A stretch of DNA of 64,000 nucleotides from Aquipuribacter sp. SD81 (GCF_037153975.1 NZ_JBBAYJ010000007.1:90813-154812); one strand, 5' to 3'; counted from the first letter of the stretch, positions 25,236 through 34,899 are shown. Notes: a model not told the origin generated them from the sequence alone. Numbers and translations: made by a program.

Positions 25236-26873
25236 CTACCGTCCGTCCTCGCGCGCCGACGGGCGCCCCGAGCCCTGCTCGTGCTGCGCGCCGCCGTCCG
25301 GATCCCCGTCCCGGCGGCCAAGGTTAGCGAGCGCGGACGCCTCCTCGGGCCGTTCCGGCGCATCCCGCGCAGGCTCCGTCTCCTCCGTGGCGGCCGCCCG
25401 CACCGCACCCCGCGTCAGCACGGTCCGCGCGTAGCCCACCAGGGCGCGGAACTGCGCGGGGGAGAGCAGCCGCAGCGCACCGGCGTACACCAGCGCCGCG
25501 AGGGGCACGAGGACGAGCAGCCGGGTGGGGGCACCCGCGTCCGCCATGGCGAAGCGGCGGAGTACCTCGACGACGCCGGCCATGAGGACGGCGCTGCCGA
25601 GCGCCGGCGCGAGGTGGCCCAGCCAGCTGCGCCAGCGGAAGCCGAGGATGCGGCGGCTCAGCCACGCCGACACCGGCAGCATGACGAAGGCGCGGACGGT
25701 GTGCGCGAGCGCCACCGCGACGATCCCCCAGCTGACGGCGACGAGGAAGCCGACGACGTTGAGCACGGTCGTCGCCGTCGTGAGGTGCAGCGCCGTGCGC
25801 GAGCGGCCCTGGGACAGCAGCAGGGTGGTCGTGGTCGCGCCGAGCGCGTGGGCGATGCCGGCGAGGGAGAGCGCCTGCATGACGGGCACGGCCGCGAGCC
25901 ACTGGTCGCCGAGGAACACGTGCACCACGTCGGGCGCCAGGACCAGCACGAGCAGGAACGACGGCGCGGACAGCGCGGCCGAGGTCCGGATCGCCTCGCC
26001 GTAGGCCCGGTTGAGGCGGGCGAGGTCGTGCTGCAGCCGCGAGAACGCCGACAGCGCGACGAGCTCCACGGCCCGGGTGAGCACCTCGTTCATGAGGTTG
26101 AGCAGGCGGTAGGCGACCGAGTACAGCCCGAGCGCGGTGGGCCCGAGGACCGCCCCGATGAGCAGGTCGTCCGAGCGCTTGCTCAGGAAGTTGAGCATGG
26201 TCATGCCGAGCACGGAGTTGCTGAACCCGAACAGGTCACGGAACGCCGACCTCGACACCGTGAGGCCCGGCCGGTACGACGTGACGGCCCACAGCATGAC
26301 CGTGCCGACGACGGTCTGGACGACGGCCTGCACGACGAGGGCCCACACGCCCGCGCCGAGCAGGGCGGCCGCGACGCCGGCCACGCCGCCGATGACGGCC
26401 CCGGCCAGCTTGCGCGCGGCCAGGCGGTGGAACTGGAAGTCCCGGCGCAGCACCGCCGTGGCCGTGCTCGTCAGCGAGCCGATGAACACCACGCTCGCGA
26501 GCACCTGCAGCACCGGGGCGAGGCCCGGGCTGTCGAGCAGCGCCGCGAGGGGGTGGGACAGCGCGATCAGCAGCGCGCCGAGCAGCAGCCCGAGCACGAT
26601 GGACGTCCAGAACGCCGTGTCGAGGTGGGCCTTCGTCAGCTGCTGGCGCTGCACGATCGCCGAGCCGAAGCCCTGGTCGACGAGCAGGCGGGTGAGCGCG
26701 ACGAAGACGAGCGCGAGCGCGACCAGGCCGAAGGCCTCGGGGTCGAGCAGGCGGGCGAGGAGCAGGAAGACGACGGTGGTGATGATCCGCGAGCCGAGCG
26801 CCTCCGCCACGCTCCACATCCCGCCGCGCAGGACGCGCTGGCGGAGGCCGCCGGCCGGCTCGTGTCGTGGCAT
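25236..26873 (-). CDS. Polysaccharide flippase (Wzx-type, MOP superfamily)
   Basis: A 545-residue membrane protein with about 12-14 transmembrane segments. The N-terminal pattern RVLRGGMWSVAEALGSRIIT, VFLLLARLLDPEAFGLVALA and FGSAIVQRQQLT is typical of MOP-type lipopolysaccharide exporters. It flips undecaprenyl-linked repeat units across the membrane. The last 60 residues are a hydrophilic, charged tail. It is the first gene of the nine-gene operon ending at 16378. A TAACCT box at 26943-26948 on this strand is a candidate -10, about 70 bases upstream of the ATG. Confidence 0.9.
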   Translation of the reverse strand: MPRHEPAGGLRQRVLRGGMWSVAEALGSRIITTVVFLLLARLLDPEAFGLVALALVFVALTRLLVDQGFGSAIVQRQQLTKAHLDTAFWTSIVLGLLLGALLIALSHPLAALLDSPGLAPVLQVLASVVFIGSLTSTATAVLRRDFQFHRLAARKLAGAVIGGVAGVAAALLGAGVWALVVQAVVQTVVGTVMLWAVTSYRPGLTVSRSAFRDLFGFSNSVLGMTMLNFLSKRSDDLLIGAVLGPTALGLYSVAYRLLNLMNEVLTRAVELVALSAFSRLQHDLARLNRAYGEAIRTSAALSAPSFLLVLVLAPDVVHVFLGDQWLAAVPVMQALSLAGIAHALGATTTTLLLSQGRSRTALHLTTATTVLNVVGFLVAVSWGIVAVALAHTVRAFVMLPVSAWLSRRILGFRWRSWLGHLAPALGSAVLMAGVVEVLRRFAMADAGAPTRLLVLVPLAALVYAGALRLLSPAQFRALVGYARTVLTRGAVRAAATEETEPARDAPERPEEASALANLGRRDGDPDGGAQHEQGSGRPSAREDGR

Positions 26874-27031
26874 GGTGAGGGAGGGCTCCCGCCGTCGGAG
26901 TCGCTGACGGGTGGTCCCGTCGACCCGGGTCGGGTCGTGGTCAGGTTAGGGGAGCCGGGCGGGCCGTGGTGCCGGTCGGGAAGAACCAGCCGGACGCCAC
27001 GCGCGGGCGCGGCCGGGCGGACGGACGACGA

Positions 27032-27069
27032 CGGGACCGGCCCGACGGTCGCCCGTCGTGCCGGTCCCG
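27032..27069 (-). terminator. Long hairpin terminator of the beta-helix gene
   Basis: A 10-bp perfect outer stem (27032-27041 with 27060-27069), one C/T mismatch, a 6-bp inner stem (27043-27048 with 27053-27058) and a 4-base loop together form a near-perfect cruciform. It begins 13 bases past the stop of the 27083 gene and before the flippase promoter. Confidence 0.7.
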
Positions 27070-27082
27070 CGGACCGCCGTGC

Positions 27083-29329
27083 TCAGTACGTCGGGGTCTT
27101 GACCCCGATGTACGTCATGCCCGAGAGCGTGGCGTACGTCGCGCCGTGCACGCCGTAGGCGCCGACGGTCGGCGTCCCGGAGAAGTCGACGGTCACCCCG
27201 GAGATGCGCGAGCCGGCCGCGCCGGCCTTGAGGCGGATGCCCATCGGCTGCGTCGTGGACCGGACGAGCGTGCCCGGGCCGACGTGGGCCGGCTGGTTGA
27301 GCTCGATCCCGCTCGCGCCGCGGCCGTCGAGGACGGAGACGGAGCGGATGACGGGCCACTCGTCCGGCGCCCAGGCAGGGGCGTAGGGGGCGGGCGGGCT
27401 CACCGTGATGTTGCTGTCGAGCGCGCCACGGATGGTGACGTCCTCCACGGTCGTGAGGCGCGAGCGGATGAAGATGCCGCCGCCGCCCTCCTTGCCGTTC
27501 GTGGAGCCCGCTGCCCTGTAGCGACCGGGGTTGGTCACGGTGGAGCCGGCGAAGGAGATGTCGTAGCCGGGCTCGTGCGTGTCGAGGCCGGTCGACGTCG
27601 TGTCGCGGACGTCCATGTCGACCCGGATGCTCTCCGGCTCACCCTGGCCGCGCACGGAGTCGGCGACCACCTGGTAGGCCGCGTTGGTGGTGAAGCAGTG
27701 CCGCACGGCCCAGCAGGAGCCGGTGACGAGGAGGTCGCGGACCGGTCCGGCCGTCTCGACGCCGTAGCCGTAGTGGCGGCCGGAGCCGAAGCGCTTCCCG
27801 GCCTCGTCGTCGACGAGGTCGTGCACGACGAGGTCGAAGCGGCCGCCGACGGTGCCGTTCACCTGGACGCCGGAGGCGCCGTGCTGGCGGATCTCCGTCG
27901 CGACGGTGGGCTGCGCCACGTAGTGCAGGGTGAGGGCGGGCCACGTGTTGGACAGCTTCGCGGCGTGCTCGAGGACGCCGCCGGTGATGGTGACGGGTGC
28001 CGCCAGGCGCACCTGGACCGCGCGCGGGGCCGTCCTCAGCGGCCGGTGCAGCGGCGTGTCGAGCGTCACGACGTTGCCGCTGATGGCGACCACCTTGCGC
28101 AGGTGTCCCGGCTCCATGGGCTTGTGCGCGGCGTAGGAGTCGTCGGAGATCGCATGGATCCACGACCCGACGCTCAGCCCGGACGTGCTGGCGAAGGTGA
28201 GGGTGCGGGCGCCGCGCGGCGCGGGGCTGACGGCCCACGACGAGGACGTCACCGTCCCGACCTTGCTCAGCGTGCCCCACTTGGGGTTGCCGTACTGGCG
28301 CAGCACCGTGCCGGGCGCCATCCGCACCTCGCGGACCGCGTCGGGGACCTGCAGCGTGCCGTTCACCCGGTAGACGCCGGACTGGAACGTGACGACCCCG
28401 CCGGAGTTCGCGGCGGCCGCGAGAGCGGCGCGGATGGCGGCGGTGTCGTCGGTGTCGTCGTCCGGGCGGGCCCCGTGCGTGGCGACGCTCGTGCCGCCGG
28501 TCGGCGTCGGCGAGGTGATCGGCACGGGGTCGGGGGACGGGGTGGGGGTGGGTGACCGGGTGAGCGTGGGGGTCGGGGTCGGCGCCGAGGACGGTGCCGG
28601 CGTCGAGGACGGGGTCGGGGTGGGGGTCGGGGTCGGGGCGGGCGCGGGGGTCGCGGTGGGGGCCGCGCTGGGTGTGGGGGTCGGGGTCGGCGTGGGGGTC
28701 GGGGTGGGCGACGGGCTCGGCGCGGGGGCGGCCGTGGTCGTGCCCGTGGGCACGAGCTCGACGCCGGCGATGTTGAGGGCGCCGCGCGAGGCGAACAGGT
28801 CCAGCCGGCCGTCGGGCAGCGTCGTGCGGAACGGTCCGAGGCGCTTCCAGCTGCCGGCGGGCCCCGAGCTGCCCCCGGTCACGACCTTCCTGCCCTCGAC
28901 GCTGAGGTCGAACGTCACGGGCTTGCTGTCCTCGTACACGGACACGAAGACGTCGTAGCCGGCGGGGGCGAGGTTGCCCACCGAGAGGCTCAGCCCTCGG
29001 GTCGCGCCGCTGTAGACGGCGTCCTTGAGCATGCCCGCCTGCGCCGCGGGCGGCGTGGGCGAGAGCTTGAGCGTCGGGGTGCTGAGGACCCGGCCGTTGT
29101 GCGTCACGCTCGCGGTCGACGACCACGAGCCGGCGGTCGAGCCGAGGGCAGGCCCGCCCACGTTGACCTTGACCGGAGCGGGGGTCGAGGCGGTGGCCGG
29201 AGGCGCGACGACGGTCCCGAGGCAGACGGCGGCGAGGACGCCCAGCGTCACGAAGGACCCCCCGGCGGAGTGGAGGAGGCGTCGACGAGGGGCATCGCCC
29301 CCTGGCAGGGCTTTACGGGGAGTAGGCAT
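27083..29329 (-). CDS. Secreted multidomain beta-helix protein with Pro/Thr linker
   Basis: A 748-residue protein. The signal is at residues 1-48 ([20 protein letters not shown] and following). Residues 52-195 are a malectin/CBM-like beta-sandwich ([30 protein letters not shown]). Residues 196-285 are a Pro/Thr/Ser-rich linker with alternating PT dipeptides. Residues 288-748 are a right-handed beta-helix beginning [20 protein letters not shown], the classic pectin-lyase-fold entry. It shares [27 protein letters not shown] and [11 protein letters not shown] with the protein at 12838. It may cleave or epimerise the secreted polymer. There is no ribosome site; GATCGT lies at -12 of the ATG. Confidence 0.8.
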   Translation of the reverse strand: MPTPRKALPGGDAPRRRLLHSAGGSFVTLGVLAAVCLGTVVAPPATASTPAPVKVNVGGPALGSTAGSWSSTASVTHNGRVLSTPTLKLSPTPPAAQAGMLKDAVYSGATRGLSLSVGNLAPAGYDVFVSVYEDSKPVTFDLSVEGRKVVTGGSSGPAGSWKRLGPFRTTLPDGRLDLFASRGALNIAGVELVPTGTTTAAPAPSPSPTPTPTPTPTPTPSAAPTATPAPAPTPTPTPTPSSTPAPSSAPTPTPTLTRSPTPTPSPDPVPITSPTPTGGTSVATHGARPDDDTDDTAAIRAALAAAANSGGVVTFQSGVYRVNGTLQVPDAVREVRMAPGTVLRQYGNPKWGTLSKVGTVTSSSWAVSPAPRGARTLTFASTSGLSVGSWIHAISDDSYAAHKPMEPGHLRKVVAISGNVVTLDTPLHRPLRTAPRAVQVRLAAPVTITGGVLEHAAKLSNTWPALTLHYVAQPTVATEIRQHGASGVQVNGTVGGRFDLVVHDLVDDEAGKRFGSGRHYGYGVETAGPVRDLLVTGSCWAVRHCFTTNAAYQVVADSVRGQGEPESIRVDMDVRDTTSTGLDTHEPGYDISFAGSTVTNPGRYRAAGSTNGKEGGGGIFIRSRLTTVEDVTIRGALDSNITVSPPAPYAPAWAPDEWPVIRSVSVLDGRGASGIELNQPAHVGPGTLVRSTTQPMGIRLKAGAAGSRISGVTVDFSGTPTVGAYGVHGATYATLSGMTYIGVKTPTY

Positions 29330-29531
29330 GTCACTACGATCGGTATCGCGTCGGACGGCCTAGAGCCACCCGTGGGGGTGCCGTGCGGTTTCACGCCGGT
29401 GGCCCAGCACGCGGGCGGCGCCCTCACCCGGTCGCAGCACGGCAGGAGCGGGACGGCCACGCACGGTGACGGATCCGCGTCACCGGTCCGGGCTGCGGGC
29501 GAAAGCCGCCCCCGAGGCGGGTGCCCTGTGC

Positions 29532-29537
29532 CACTGT
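29532..29537 (+). promoter_or_regulatory. Probable -10 box (CACTGT) of a leaderless glycosyltransferase gene
   Basis: The sequence TGCCACTGTTCCGCCGTG ends in the start codon at 29544, which puts CACTGT at -12 to -7. It is almost identical to the region before the GMC gene at 30791. No Shine-Dalgarno is present. Confidence 0.45.
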
Positions 29538-29543
29538 TCCGCC

Positions 29544-30698
29544 GTGCCAGAGACGAATGCGGGGGACGTCGCTCGCGTCGGAACCGCCGGCCGGCCGGAC
29601 GCCGGGTCCGCACGGGGCGCCGGCGCCGACCGTCCGACGGGTCTGCGTCTCACCCTGCTCACCGCCGCCTTCTCCGACACCCAGCTGCTGAGGGCGCACT
29701 GCCTCGACGCCGTCGCTCAGCACCTCGGCCACCAGGTCACGGTCGTGACGACGGAGCCGGGGGAGGTGCTGCCCTCGCTGGCCGCCACCCCCTTCGCCAC
29801 GCGGCTGCACCGGACGGACGCGCGCGCCCTCGACGAGCTGGTGGGCGACGGCACCGACGTGCTCCTCACGCTCAAGGCCCTGCCCGAGAGCCTCGGCCAG
29901 GGCCTCCGCGTGCTGCGCAGGCACCCGGGCGTCGCGCACCTCGCCGACATCGACGACCCCGACATCGAGGCGCGGACGGTCGCCGCGGCACCGACCGCCT
30001 GGCGCACCACCCGCAAGCTCGTCAAGCGGTGGCGGACGCTGCCCGGCCAGGCCCGGCTCGCCGTGCAGTCGCGGCGCAGCCCCACGACGGTGTCCAACCC
30101 GGTGCTCCAGCGCCGCTGGGGCGGCGTGGTCGTCCCGCACGCGCGGGTGGACCCCGGTCCCGGCACCGCGCCGAGCCAGGCGCGCTGCCGGATCGCCTTC
30201 GTGGGGACGGCCAAGGCCCACAAGGGCATCCACCTGCTCCGGGACGCGGTCGCGCGCCTCGCCGGCGAGGGCTGGGAGCTGCTGGTCACCGACGTCGCGC
30301 CGGCCGACGCCCGCCCGTGGGAGACCTGGACCGGGCGGCTCGACGGGTCCGTCGACGCCGCCGCGCTCACCGCCGACGCGGACGTCGTCGTCATTCCGTC
30401 GCTGGACTACGGCTGGGCCCGGGCCCAGCTCCCGCTCAAGCTCGTCGACGCCATGCTCATGGGCCGACCTGTCGTGGTGAGCGACGTGGGCCCGCTGCCG
30501 TGGGCCGTGGGGGAGGCGGGCGCCGTCTTCCCCGCGGGAGACGTCGACGGCCTCGTCGGGGCGCTGCGCCCGCTGCGCGACGCGGCGGCGCGGACCGCCG
30601 CGGGGTCCGCCGCGCGCCGTCTCGCGCTCGAAAGGTACGCGGTGCCCGCCGTCGCCCCGCACCTGACCCGGGCGCTGTCGGGGGTCCTGCGGGGCTGA
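29544..30698 (+). CDS. Glycosyltransferase (GT-B, GT4-like)
   Basis: A 384-residue protein. The N-terminal half begins after a 30-residue Ala/Gly-rich lead with LTLLTAAFSDTQLLRAHCLD, and VVTTEPGEVLPSL follows. The donor half has CRIAFVGTAKAHKGIHLLRD, DADVVVIPSLDYGWARAQLP and LKLVDAMLMGRPVVVSDVGP, a GT4-type nucleotide-sugar site. GTG 29544 is preferred over the upstream in-frame GTG at 29466 because it carries the leaderless promoter signature seen before the next gene. It is not in the main operon and its acceptor is unknown. Confidence 0.78.
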   Translation: MPETNAGDVARVGTAGRPDAGSARGAGADRPTGLRLTLLTAAFSDTQLLRAHCLDAVAQHLGHQVTVVTTEPGEVLPSLAATPFATRLHRTDARALDELVGDGTDVLLTLKALPESLGQGLRVLRRHPGVAHLADIDDPDIEARTVAAAPTAWRTTRKLVKRWRTLPGQARLAVQSRRSPTTVSNPVLQRRWGGVVVPHARVDPGPGTAPSQARCRIAFVGTAKAHKGIHLLRDAVARLAGEGWELLVTDVAPADARPWETWTGRLDGSVDAAALTADADVVVIPSLDYGWARAQLPLKLVDAMLMGRPVVVSDVGPLPWAVGEAGAVFPAGDVDGLVGALRPLRDAAARTAAGSAARRLALERYAVPAVAPHLTRALSGVLRG

Positions 30699-30778
30699 GG
30701 TCGGTGGGCTCCGGACCACCTCGTCGGCGACGGGGCGACCGGTCCGCGGATCGGGGCCCGCGCGTCTCGACGGCGTGC

Positions 30779-30784
30779 CACTCT
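30779..30784 (+). promoter_or_regulatory. Probable -10 box (CACTCT) of the leaderless GMC gene
   Basis: TGCCACTCTTCCGTCGTG ends in the start codon at 30791 and differs from the element at 29529-29546 at only two positions. CACTCT is at -12 to -7. Confidence 0.45.
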
Positions 30785-30790
30785 TCCGTC

Positions 30791-32428
30791 GTGCCCGACC
30801 GGCCCGCCGCTCCCGAGCCACCGACCCTGGTGGCCGACGTCTGCGTCGTCGGCGCCGGCCCGGCCGGTCTGACGCTCGCCCGCGAGCTGTCGACCGCGGG
30901 CCTCGACGTGCTCGTCCTCGAGGCGGGTCCGGGCTCCCCGCCGGCCGGAGGGGTCGACGTGACGTCGACCCGCAACGTCGGGCTGCCGTACGACCCCGCG
31001 GCGACCCGGAGCGCCGGCGTCGGTGGCAGCAGCCTGCGCTGGCGGGTGCCGACGCCGCTGGGTGGCGGCTTCGTGAGGCTGCGCGAGCTGGAGCCGGACG
31101 ACCTCGACGCGGTCGGCGGCGGGCCGGGGTGGCCGCTGTCGTACGACGTGCTCCGGCCGTTCTACGCGCGCAGCCGGGAGCTGCTGGGGATGGCGGGCGG
31201 GGCGCCCGCGGAGGCGCTCGCGGGCGGCCCGCTGGAGCGGCACGTGTACTCCTTCGTCCACCGGAGCGTCTTCACCGAGCGGCTGCCCGCCGAGCTCCGA
31301 CGTGCCGCCCGGGTGCGGCTCCTGCCCGACACGAGCGCCACGGAGGTCCTCGTCGACCCCGGGTCGGGCGAGGTCCTCGGGCTGCGCGCACGCTCGCTCG
31401 CGGGCGGGGACGCGTCCGTCCGCGCGCGCGTGTACGTGCTGGCGGCGGGAGCGATCGAGAACGCGCGGCTGCTGCTCGCGTCGCGGTCGGTGCTGGCGGC
31501 CGGGGTCGGCAACGGCCACGACCACGTCGGCCGCCACTTCATGGAGCACCCGCACTTCCACTCCGGTGTGGCGCTGCCGCGGCCCGGGGCGCCCGACCTC
31601 GAGACCGTCCCCGAGCGGTGGGACGTCGTGGTGGAGGACGGCCACCCGCTGCAGCGCAAGTACGCCGTCCCGGGGGAGGTGCTGCGCAGGGAGGGCCTGC
31701 TGCGCGCCGTGTACAAGGTCAAGGCGCACAGCGGCGAGGGGACGCCCGGCTTCGGGCACGACGGCACCGTCCCGGAGGACGTGGTCGAGGCCTACGCGGC
31801 GCTGCGCCGGGCCCGCCACGAGCCGGGGCACGGCCACGTGACGGCGTCGACGGTGGGTCGGCTGCTCCGGGGGGCGCCGCACCTGCTGCGGTACGCCGTC
31901 GCGCGCCGCTCCCACGCCCGCGGCGCCGCGGCGACGGGGCAGGAACGGTTCCGCGTCCACGTCATGGCCGAGCAGGAGCCGTCGCCGCTCAGCCGGGTCC
32001 GGCTCTCGGCCGGGACGGACCGGCTCGGGGTCCCGCTCGCGGAGCTGGACTGGCGCCTGACGGCGCGCGACCGGACGTCGATCGTGCGCAACCAGCAGCT
32101 CGTGACGGCGGCCCTGGGCGAGACGCTCGGGGCGCGGGTCGTGAGCACCCTCGGGCCCGACGGGCCGAGCACGCCGCAGGGCGGGGCCCACCACATGGGG
32201 ACGACGCGGATGAGCGCGCGGGCGCAGGACGGGGTGGTCGACCCCGACTGCCGGGTCCACGGGCACCGGAACCTCTTCGTCGCGGGCTCGTCGGTCTTCC
32301 CCGTCGGCGGCGCGGCGAACCCCACCCTCACGATCGTCGCCCTCGCCCTGCGGCTTGTGGAGCAGCTGGTCACGGAGCTGCGGCCGGTCGCCGGCCGGTC
32401 GACGGCGTCGGGGTGCGTGGGCTCGTAG
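30791..32428 (+). CDS. GMC-family FAD-dependent oxidoreductase
   Basis: A 545-residue flavoprotein. The FAD-binding motif VCVVGAGPAGLTLARELSTA is near the N-terminus, followed by VLVLEAGPG. GVGGSSLRWRVPTPLG is the second motif, VLAAGAIENARLLLAS the third, and FVAGSSVFPVGGAANPTLTI closes the protein with the conserved Asn of GMC enzymes. HHMGTTRMS supplies the usual His. Members oxidise alcohols of sugars, sterols and other compounds; in a polysaccharide locus it may oxidise a sugar alcohol group. It is preceded by the shared promoter-like element and ends in a hairpin with the convergent TSUP gene. Confidence 0.85.
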   Translation: MPDRPAAPEPPTLVADVCVVGAGPAGLTLARELSTAGLDVLVLEAGPGSPPAGGVDVTSTRNVGLPYDPAATRSAGVGGSSLRWRVPTPLGGGFVRLRELEPDDLDAVGGGPGWPLSYDVLRPFYARSRELLGMAGGAPAEALAGGPLERHVYSFVHRSVFTERLPAELRRAARVRLLPDTSATEVLVDPGSGEVLGLRARSLAGGDASVRARVYVLAAGAIENARLLLASRSVLAAGVGNGHDHVGRHFMEHPHFHSGVALPRPGAPDLETVPERWDVVVEDGHPLQRKYAVPGEVLRREGLLRAVYKVKAHSGEGTPGFGHDGTVPEDVVEAYAALRRARHEPGHGHVTASTVGRLLRGAPHLLRYAVARRSHARGAAATGQERFRVHVMAEQEPSPLSRVRLSAGTDRLGVPLAELDWRLTARDRTSIVRNQQLVTAALGETLGARVVSTLGPDGPSTPQGGAHHMGTTRMSARAQDGVVDPDCRVHGHRNLFVAGSSVFPVGGAANPTLTIVALALRLVEQLVTELRPVAGRSTASGCVGS

Positions 32429-32444
32429 GGGAGCGTGGCTCCTA
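32426..32444. terminator. Short hairpin spanning both convergent stop codons
   Basis: GGAGC and GCTCC, extended by flanking TAG/CTA, form a stem with a 3-base loop and one bulge; the TAG stops of the GMC and TSUP genes lie in the two arms. Confidence 0.35.
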
Positions 32445-33398
32445 GGTCCGTTGCCCGTCGTGCTCGCTGCGTCGCAGAGCGGCCCGCTCGGTGGACGCGA
32501 GCGCCGGGAACCCGTGGCGGCGGCGCACGAGCATCCACAGCACGGGGGCCACGAGCGCGACCGCGACGAGGGTGAGGCCGGTCTCGAGGTCGGGGACCCC
32601 GAGGAGCTTGAGCGCGGAGGCGAGCAGGACGAACGCGAGCGCGCGCCTCACCAGCCCGCCGGGGGCCCGCGAGGAGAGCATGGCCCCCACCCAGACGCCC
32701 GGCACGCTGCCGACCAGCAGCGAGAGGGTGAGTCCGAGCTGGAAGTCGCCGAAGATCAGGTGACCGATCGCGGCGCTCACGACGAGCGGGACGGCCTGCA
32801 CGAGGTCCGTCCCCACCAGCGAGCTCGCCTTGAGCGCCGGGTACAGCGCCATGAGCGCGATGATGATGAGCGAGCCGGAGCCGACGGACGTGATGCCGAC
32901 GACGAGGCCGCCGACCGCGCCGACGAGCACGGTGGGCAGGACGCGCACCCGCACCTCGGGCCGGTCCTGGGGCAGCGGGTCCGCGCTGCCGTCGCGGTTG
33001 CGCGCCCGCTCCACCAGCCGCAGGTAGGCCCGGATCGTCAGCCCGGTCGCCGCCACGAGGAGCGCGACCCCCAGCGCCGTCTTGATGACAGCCTGGACGT
33101 CCTCGCCGTCGCCGAGCGCGCGGGCGAGGAGGACCCCGCAGAAGGCCGTCGGCACCGAGCCGACGCACAGCCACTTGACGAGGTCGAGGTTGACGGTGCC
33201 GCGCCGCAGGTGCACGAGGCTGCCGACCGGCTTCATGACGGCCGAGGCGACGAGGTCGCTCGACACCGCCGCGAGCGGCGGCACGTTGAAGAAGAGCACG
33301 AGGACCGGCGTCATGAGGGCGCCGCCGCCCATGCCGGTGAGGCCGACCACGATGCCGATGCCGAAGGCCGCGGCGACGAGGAAGGGGTCGAGGTCCAC
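32442..33398 (-). CDS. TSUP family transporter (TauE/SafE sulfite/sulfonate exporter-like)
   Basis: A 318-residue membrane protein with about eight transmembrane segments and the two repeated family motifs, IGIVVGLTGMGGGALMTPVL near residue 14 and VGGLVVGITSVGSGSLIIIA near residue 160. TSUP proteins move sulfite, sulfonates or other small anions across the membrane. GTG 33398 has GGAGG at ideal spacing. It stands alone, opposite in direction to the GMC gene. In a locus centred on sulfate activation a sulfur-anion role is attractive but not proven. Confidence 0.85.
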   Translation of the reverse strand: MDLDPFLVAAAFGIGIVVGLTGMGGGALMTPVLVLFFNVPPLAAVSSDLVASAVMKPVGSLVHLRRGTVNLDLVKWLCVGSVPTAFCGVLLARALGDGEDVQAVIKTALGVALLVAATGLTIRAYLRLVERARNRDGSADPLPQDRPEVRVRVLPTVLVGAVGGLVVGITSVGSGSLIIIALMALYPALKASSLVGTDLVQAVPLVVSAAIGHLIFGDFQLGLTLSLLVGSVPGVWVGAMLSSRAPGGLVRRALAFVLLASALKLLGVPDLETGLTLVAVALVAPVLWMLVRRRHGFPALASTERAALRRSEHDGQRT

Positions 33399-33685
33399 GG
33401 CAGGGCCTCCTGGTGTCGGCGTGGCACGGAGCGGGTCGCTCGACGCTAGTGCCCGTCGCGCTCCGGTGTGGCGTCTTCCCGGCAGGCGCGCGCGTACGGA
33501 CCACCGAGAGCGACGCCGTCCTGCGCGGGGGCCGTCTGACGCCACCGTCCGTGTCGACGCTGCGCCTCCGGACGGGTGCAATCTCACTGAGAGCGAGACA
33601 CGGAGGCGGTCACGGGTGCAGAGTTAACGCAGCGTTAAACCACTGCTTGCCTCGTGACGGGGCGGCCCGGCAGGAAGGCGGCTCC

Positions 33686-34300
33686 ATGTCGACGGTCTTC
33701 TTCCGGCACGACAAGCCCGGGCACCCCGCCCGGCACCGCTCTGCCGCGTCGACCCGGCTGCAGGTGCTCCCCGGCCCGAGGTCAGACGCCCCGCCCGCCG
33801 TCGAGGCTGCGGGGACCGGCGAGGTGGCGGGTACCCGGCAGCACGCGACGCTGCGCGTCCTGCTCGTGTGCTCGACGGGCGGTCACCTCACGCACCTGGT
33901 CCGGCTCAGCGAGTGGTGGTCGCAGCACGAGCGGTCCTGGGTCACCTTCGACAAGCCCGACGCGCGCAGCCTGCTCGCGGGGGAGCGGACCTGGTGGGCC
34001 TATCACCCCACCACCCGCAACCTCGTCGCCCTCGTGCGCAACTTCCTGCTGGCGGTCTCCGTCCTGCTCCGGGAGCGTCCCGACGTCGTGGTCAGCTCCG
34101 GAGCCGGGGTCGCGCTGCCGTTCTTCGTCGTCGCGAAGGCCCTCGGCGTCCGGACCGTCTACCTCGAGGTCTACGACCGCATCACCATGCCGACGCTGAC
34201 CGGCCGCCTGTGCGCCCCGTTGAGCGACCTCTTCCTCCTGCAGTGGGAGGAGCAGCGTCAGGCGTACCCGAAGGGTCGCGTCGTGGGCAGGCTCTTCTGA
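33686..34300 (+). CDS. ALG14-like glycosyltransferase subunit (PssD-type)
   Basis: A 204-residue protein. An unusual basic N-terminal extension of about 50 residues is followed by the ALG14/PssD core: LRVLLVCSTGGHLTHLVRLS, FDKPDARSLL, VVSSGAGVALPFFVVAKALG and VRTVYLEVYDRITMPTLTGR. This half anchors and binds the acceptor in the two-part GT1-type enzymes. ATG 33686 has AGGAAGG upstream. It overlaps its partner gene as TGATG. Confidence 0.88.
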   Translation: MSTVFFRHDKPGHPARHRSAASTRLQVLPGPRSDAPPAVEAAGTGEVAGTRQHATLRVLLVCSTGGHLTHLVRLSEWWSQHERSWVTFDKPDARSLLAGERTWWAYHPTTRNLVALVRNFLLAVSVLLRERPDVVVSSGAGVALPFFVVAKALGVRTVYLEVYDRITMPTLTGRLCAPLSDLFLLQWEEQRQAYPKGRVVGRLF

Positions 34301-34899
34301 TGGCGACCACCGTCCTCGTCACCCTCGGGACCGACCACCACCGCTTCGACCGGCTGCTGGGGTGGTTCGACACGTGGCTCGCCGGGACCGAGGCGGACGT
34401 CCACCTGGTGGTCCAGCACGGGAGCACGCCCCTGCCTCTCGGTATGGCCTCCGACCCCCGCGTCACCGCCTTCGACCTCGTGCCGCACGACGACCTGGTG
34501 GCGGCCATGGTCGCGTCCGACGTGGTCGTCGTGCAGGGCGGTCCCGGCTCCGTCATGGACGCGCTCGAGTGCGGTCGGCTGCCGATCGCGGTGCCACGTC
34601 TCGCGCGCTACCGCGAGGTCGTGGACGACCACCAGGTCGCCTTCGTCGAGCGCATGTCCCAAGAGCTCATGGCGGTGCACGTGTCGAGCGAGCCGGAGCT
34701 GGTCGACGTCCTCGACGCCGCCGTGGAAGACCCGTCCGCCTACGCTGTCCCGCCCCGGCGTCCCGACCTGACCGAGGTGTCCGAGCGCCTGGGCGACTGG
34801 GTCGACCTCATGGTGGCTGAGCGTCCCCGGCGCGGGCTCCTCGCCTGGCTGCGCAGGCGTGTGCCTGCTCCGAGGTCAGGGTCGCGAACGGCCGTCTGA
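34300..34899 (+). CDS. ALG13-like glycosyltransferase catalytic subunit (PssE-type)
   Basis: A 199-residue protein of the GT28 C-terminal fold: VLVTLGTDHHRFDRLLGWFD, then VVVQGGPGSVMDALECGRLP and IAVPRLARYREVVDDHQ, the UDP-sugar-binding region of ALG13/MurG-like enzymes. It pairs with the preceding ALG14-like protein to form one glycosyltransferase. In rhizobial and streptococcal systems such pairs add glucuronic acid or galactose to a lipid-linked sugar. A basic tail (RRGLLAWLRRRVP) could contact the membrane. The pair is isolated from other glycosyltransferase genes. Confidence 0.88.
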   Translation: MATTVLVTLGTDHHRFDRLLGWFDTWLAGTEADVHLVVQHGSTPLPLGMASDPRVTAFDLVPHDDLVAAMVASDVVVVQGGPGSVMDALECGRLPIAVPRLARYREVVDDHQVAFVERMSQELMAVHVSSEPELVDVLDAAVEDPSAYAVPPRRPDLTEVSERLGDWVDLMVAERPRRGLLAWLRRRVPAPRSGSRTAV

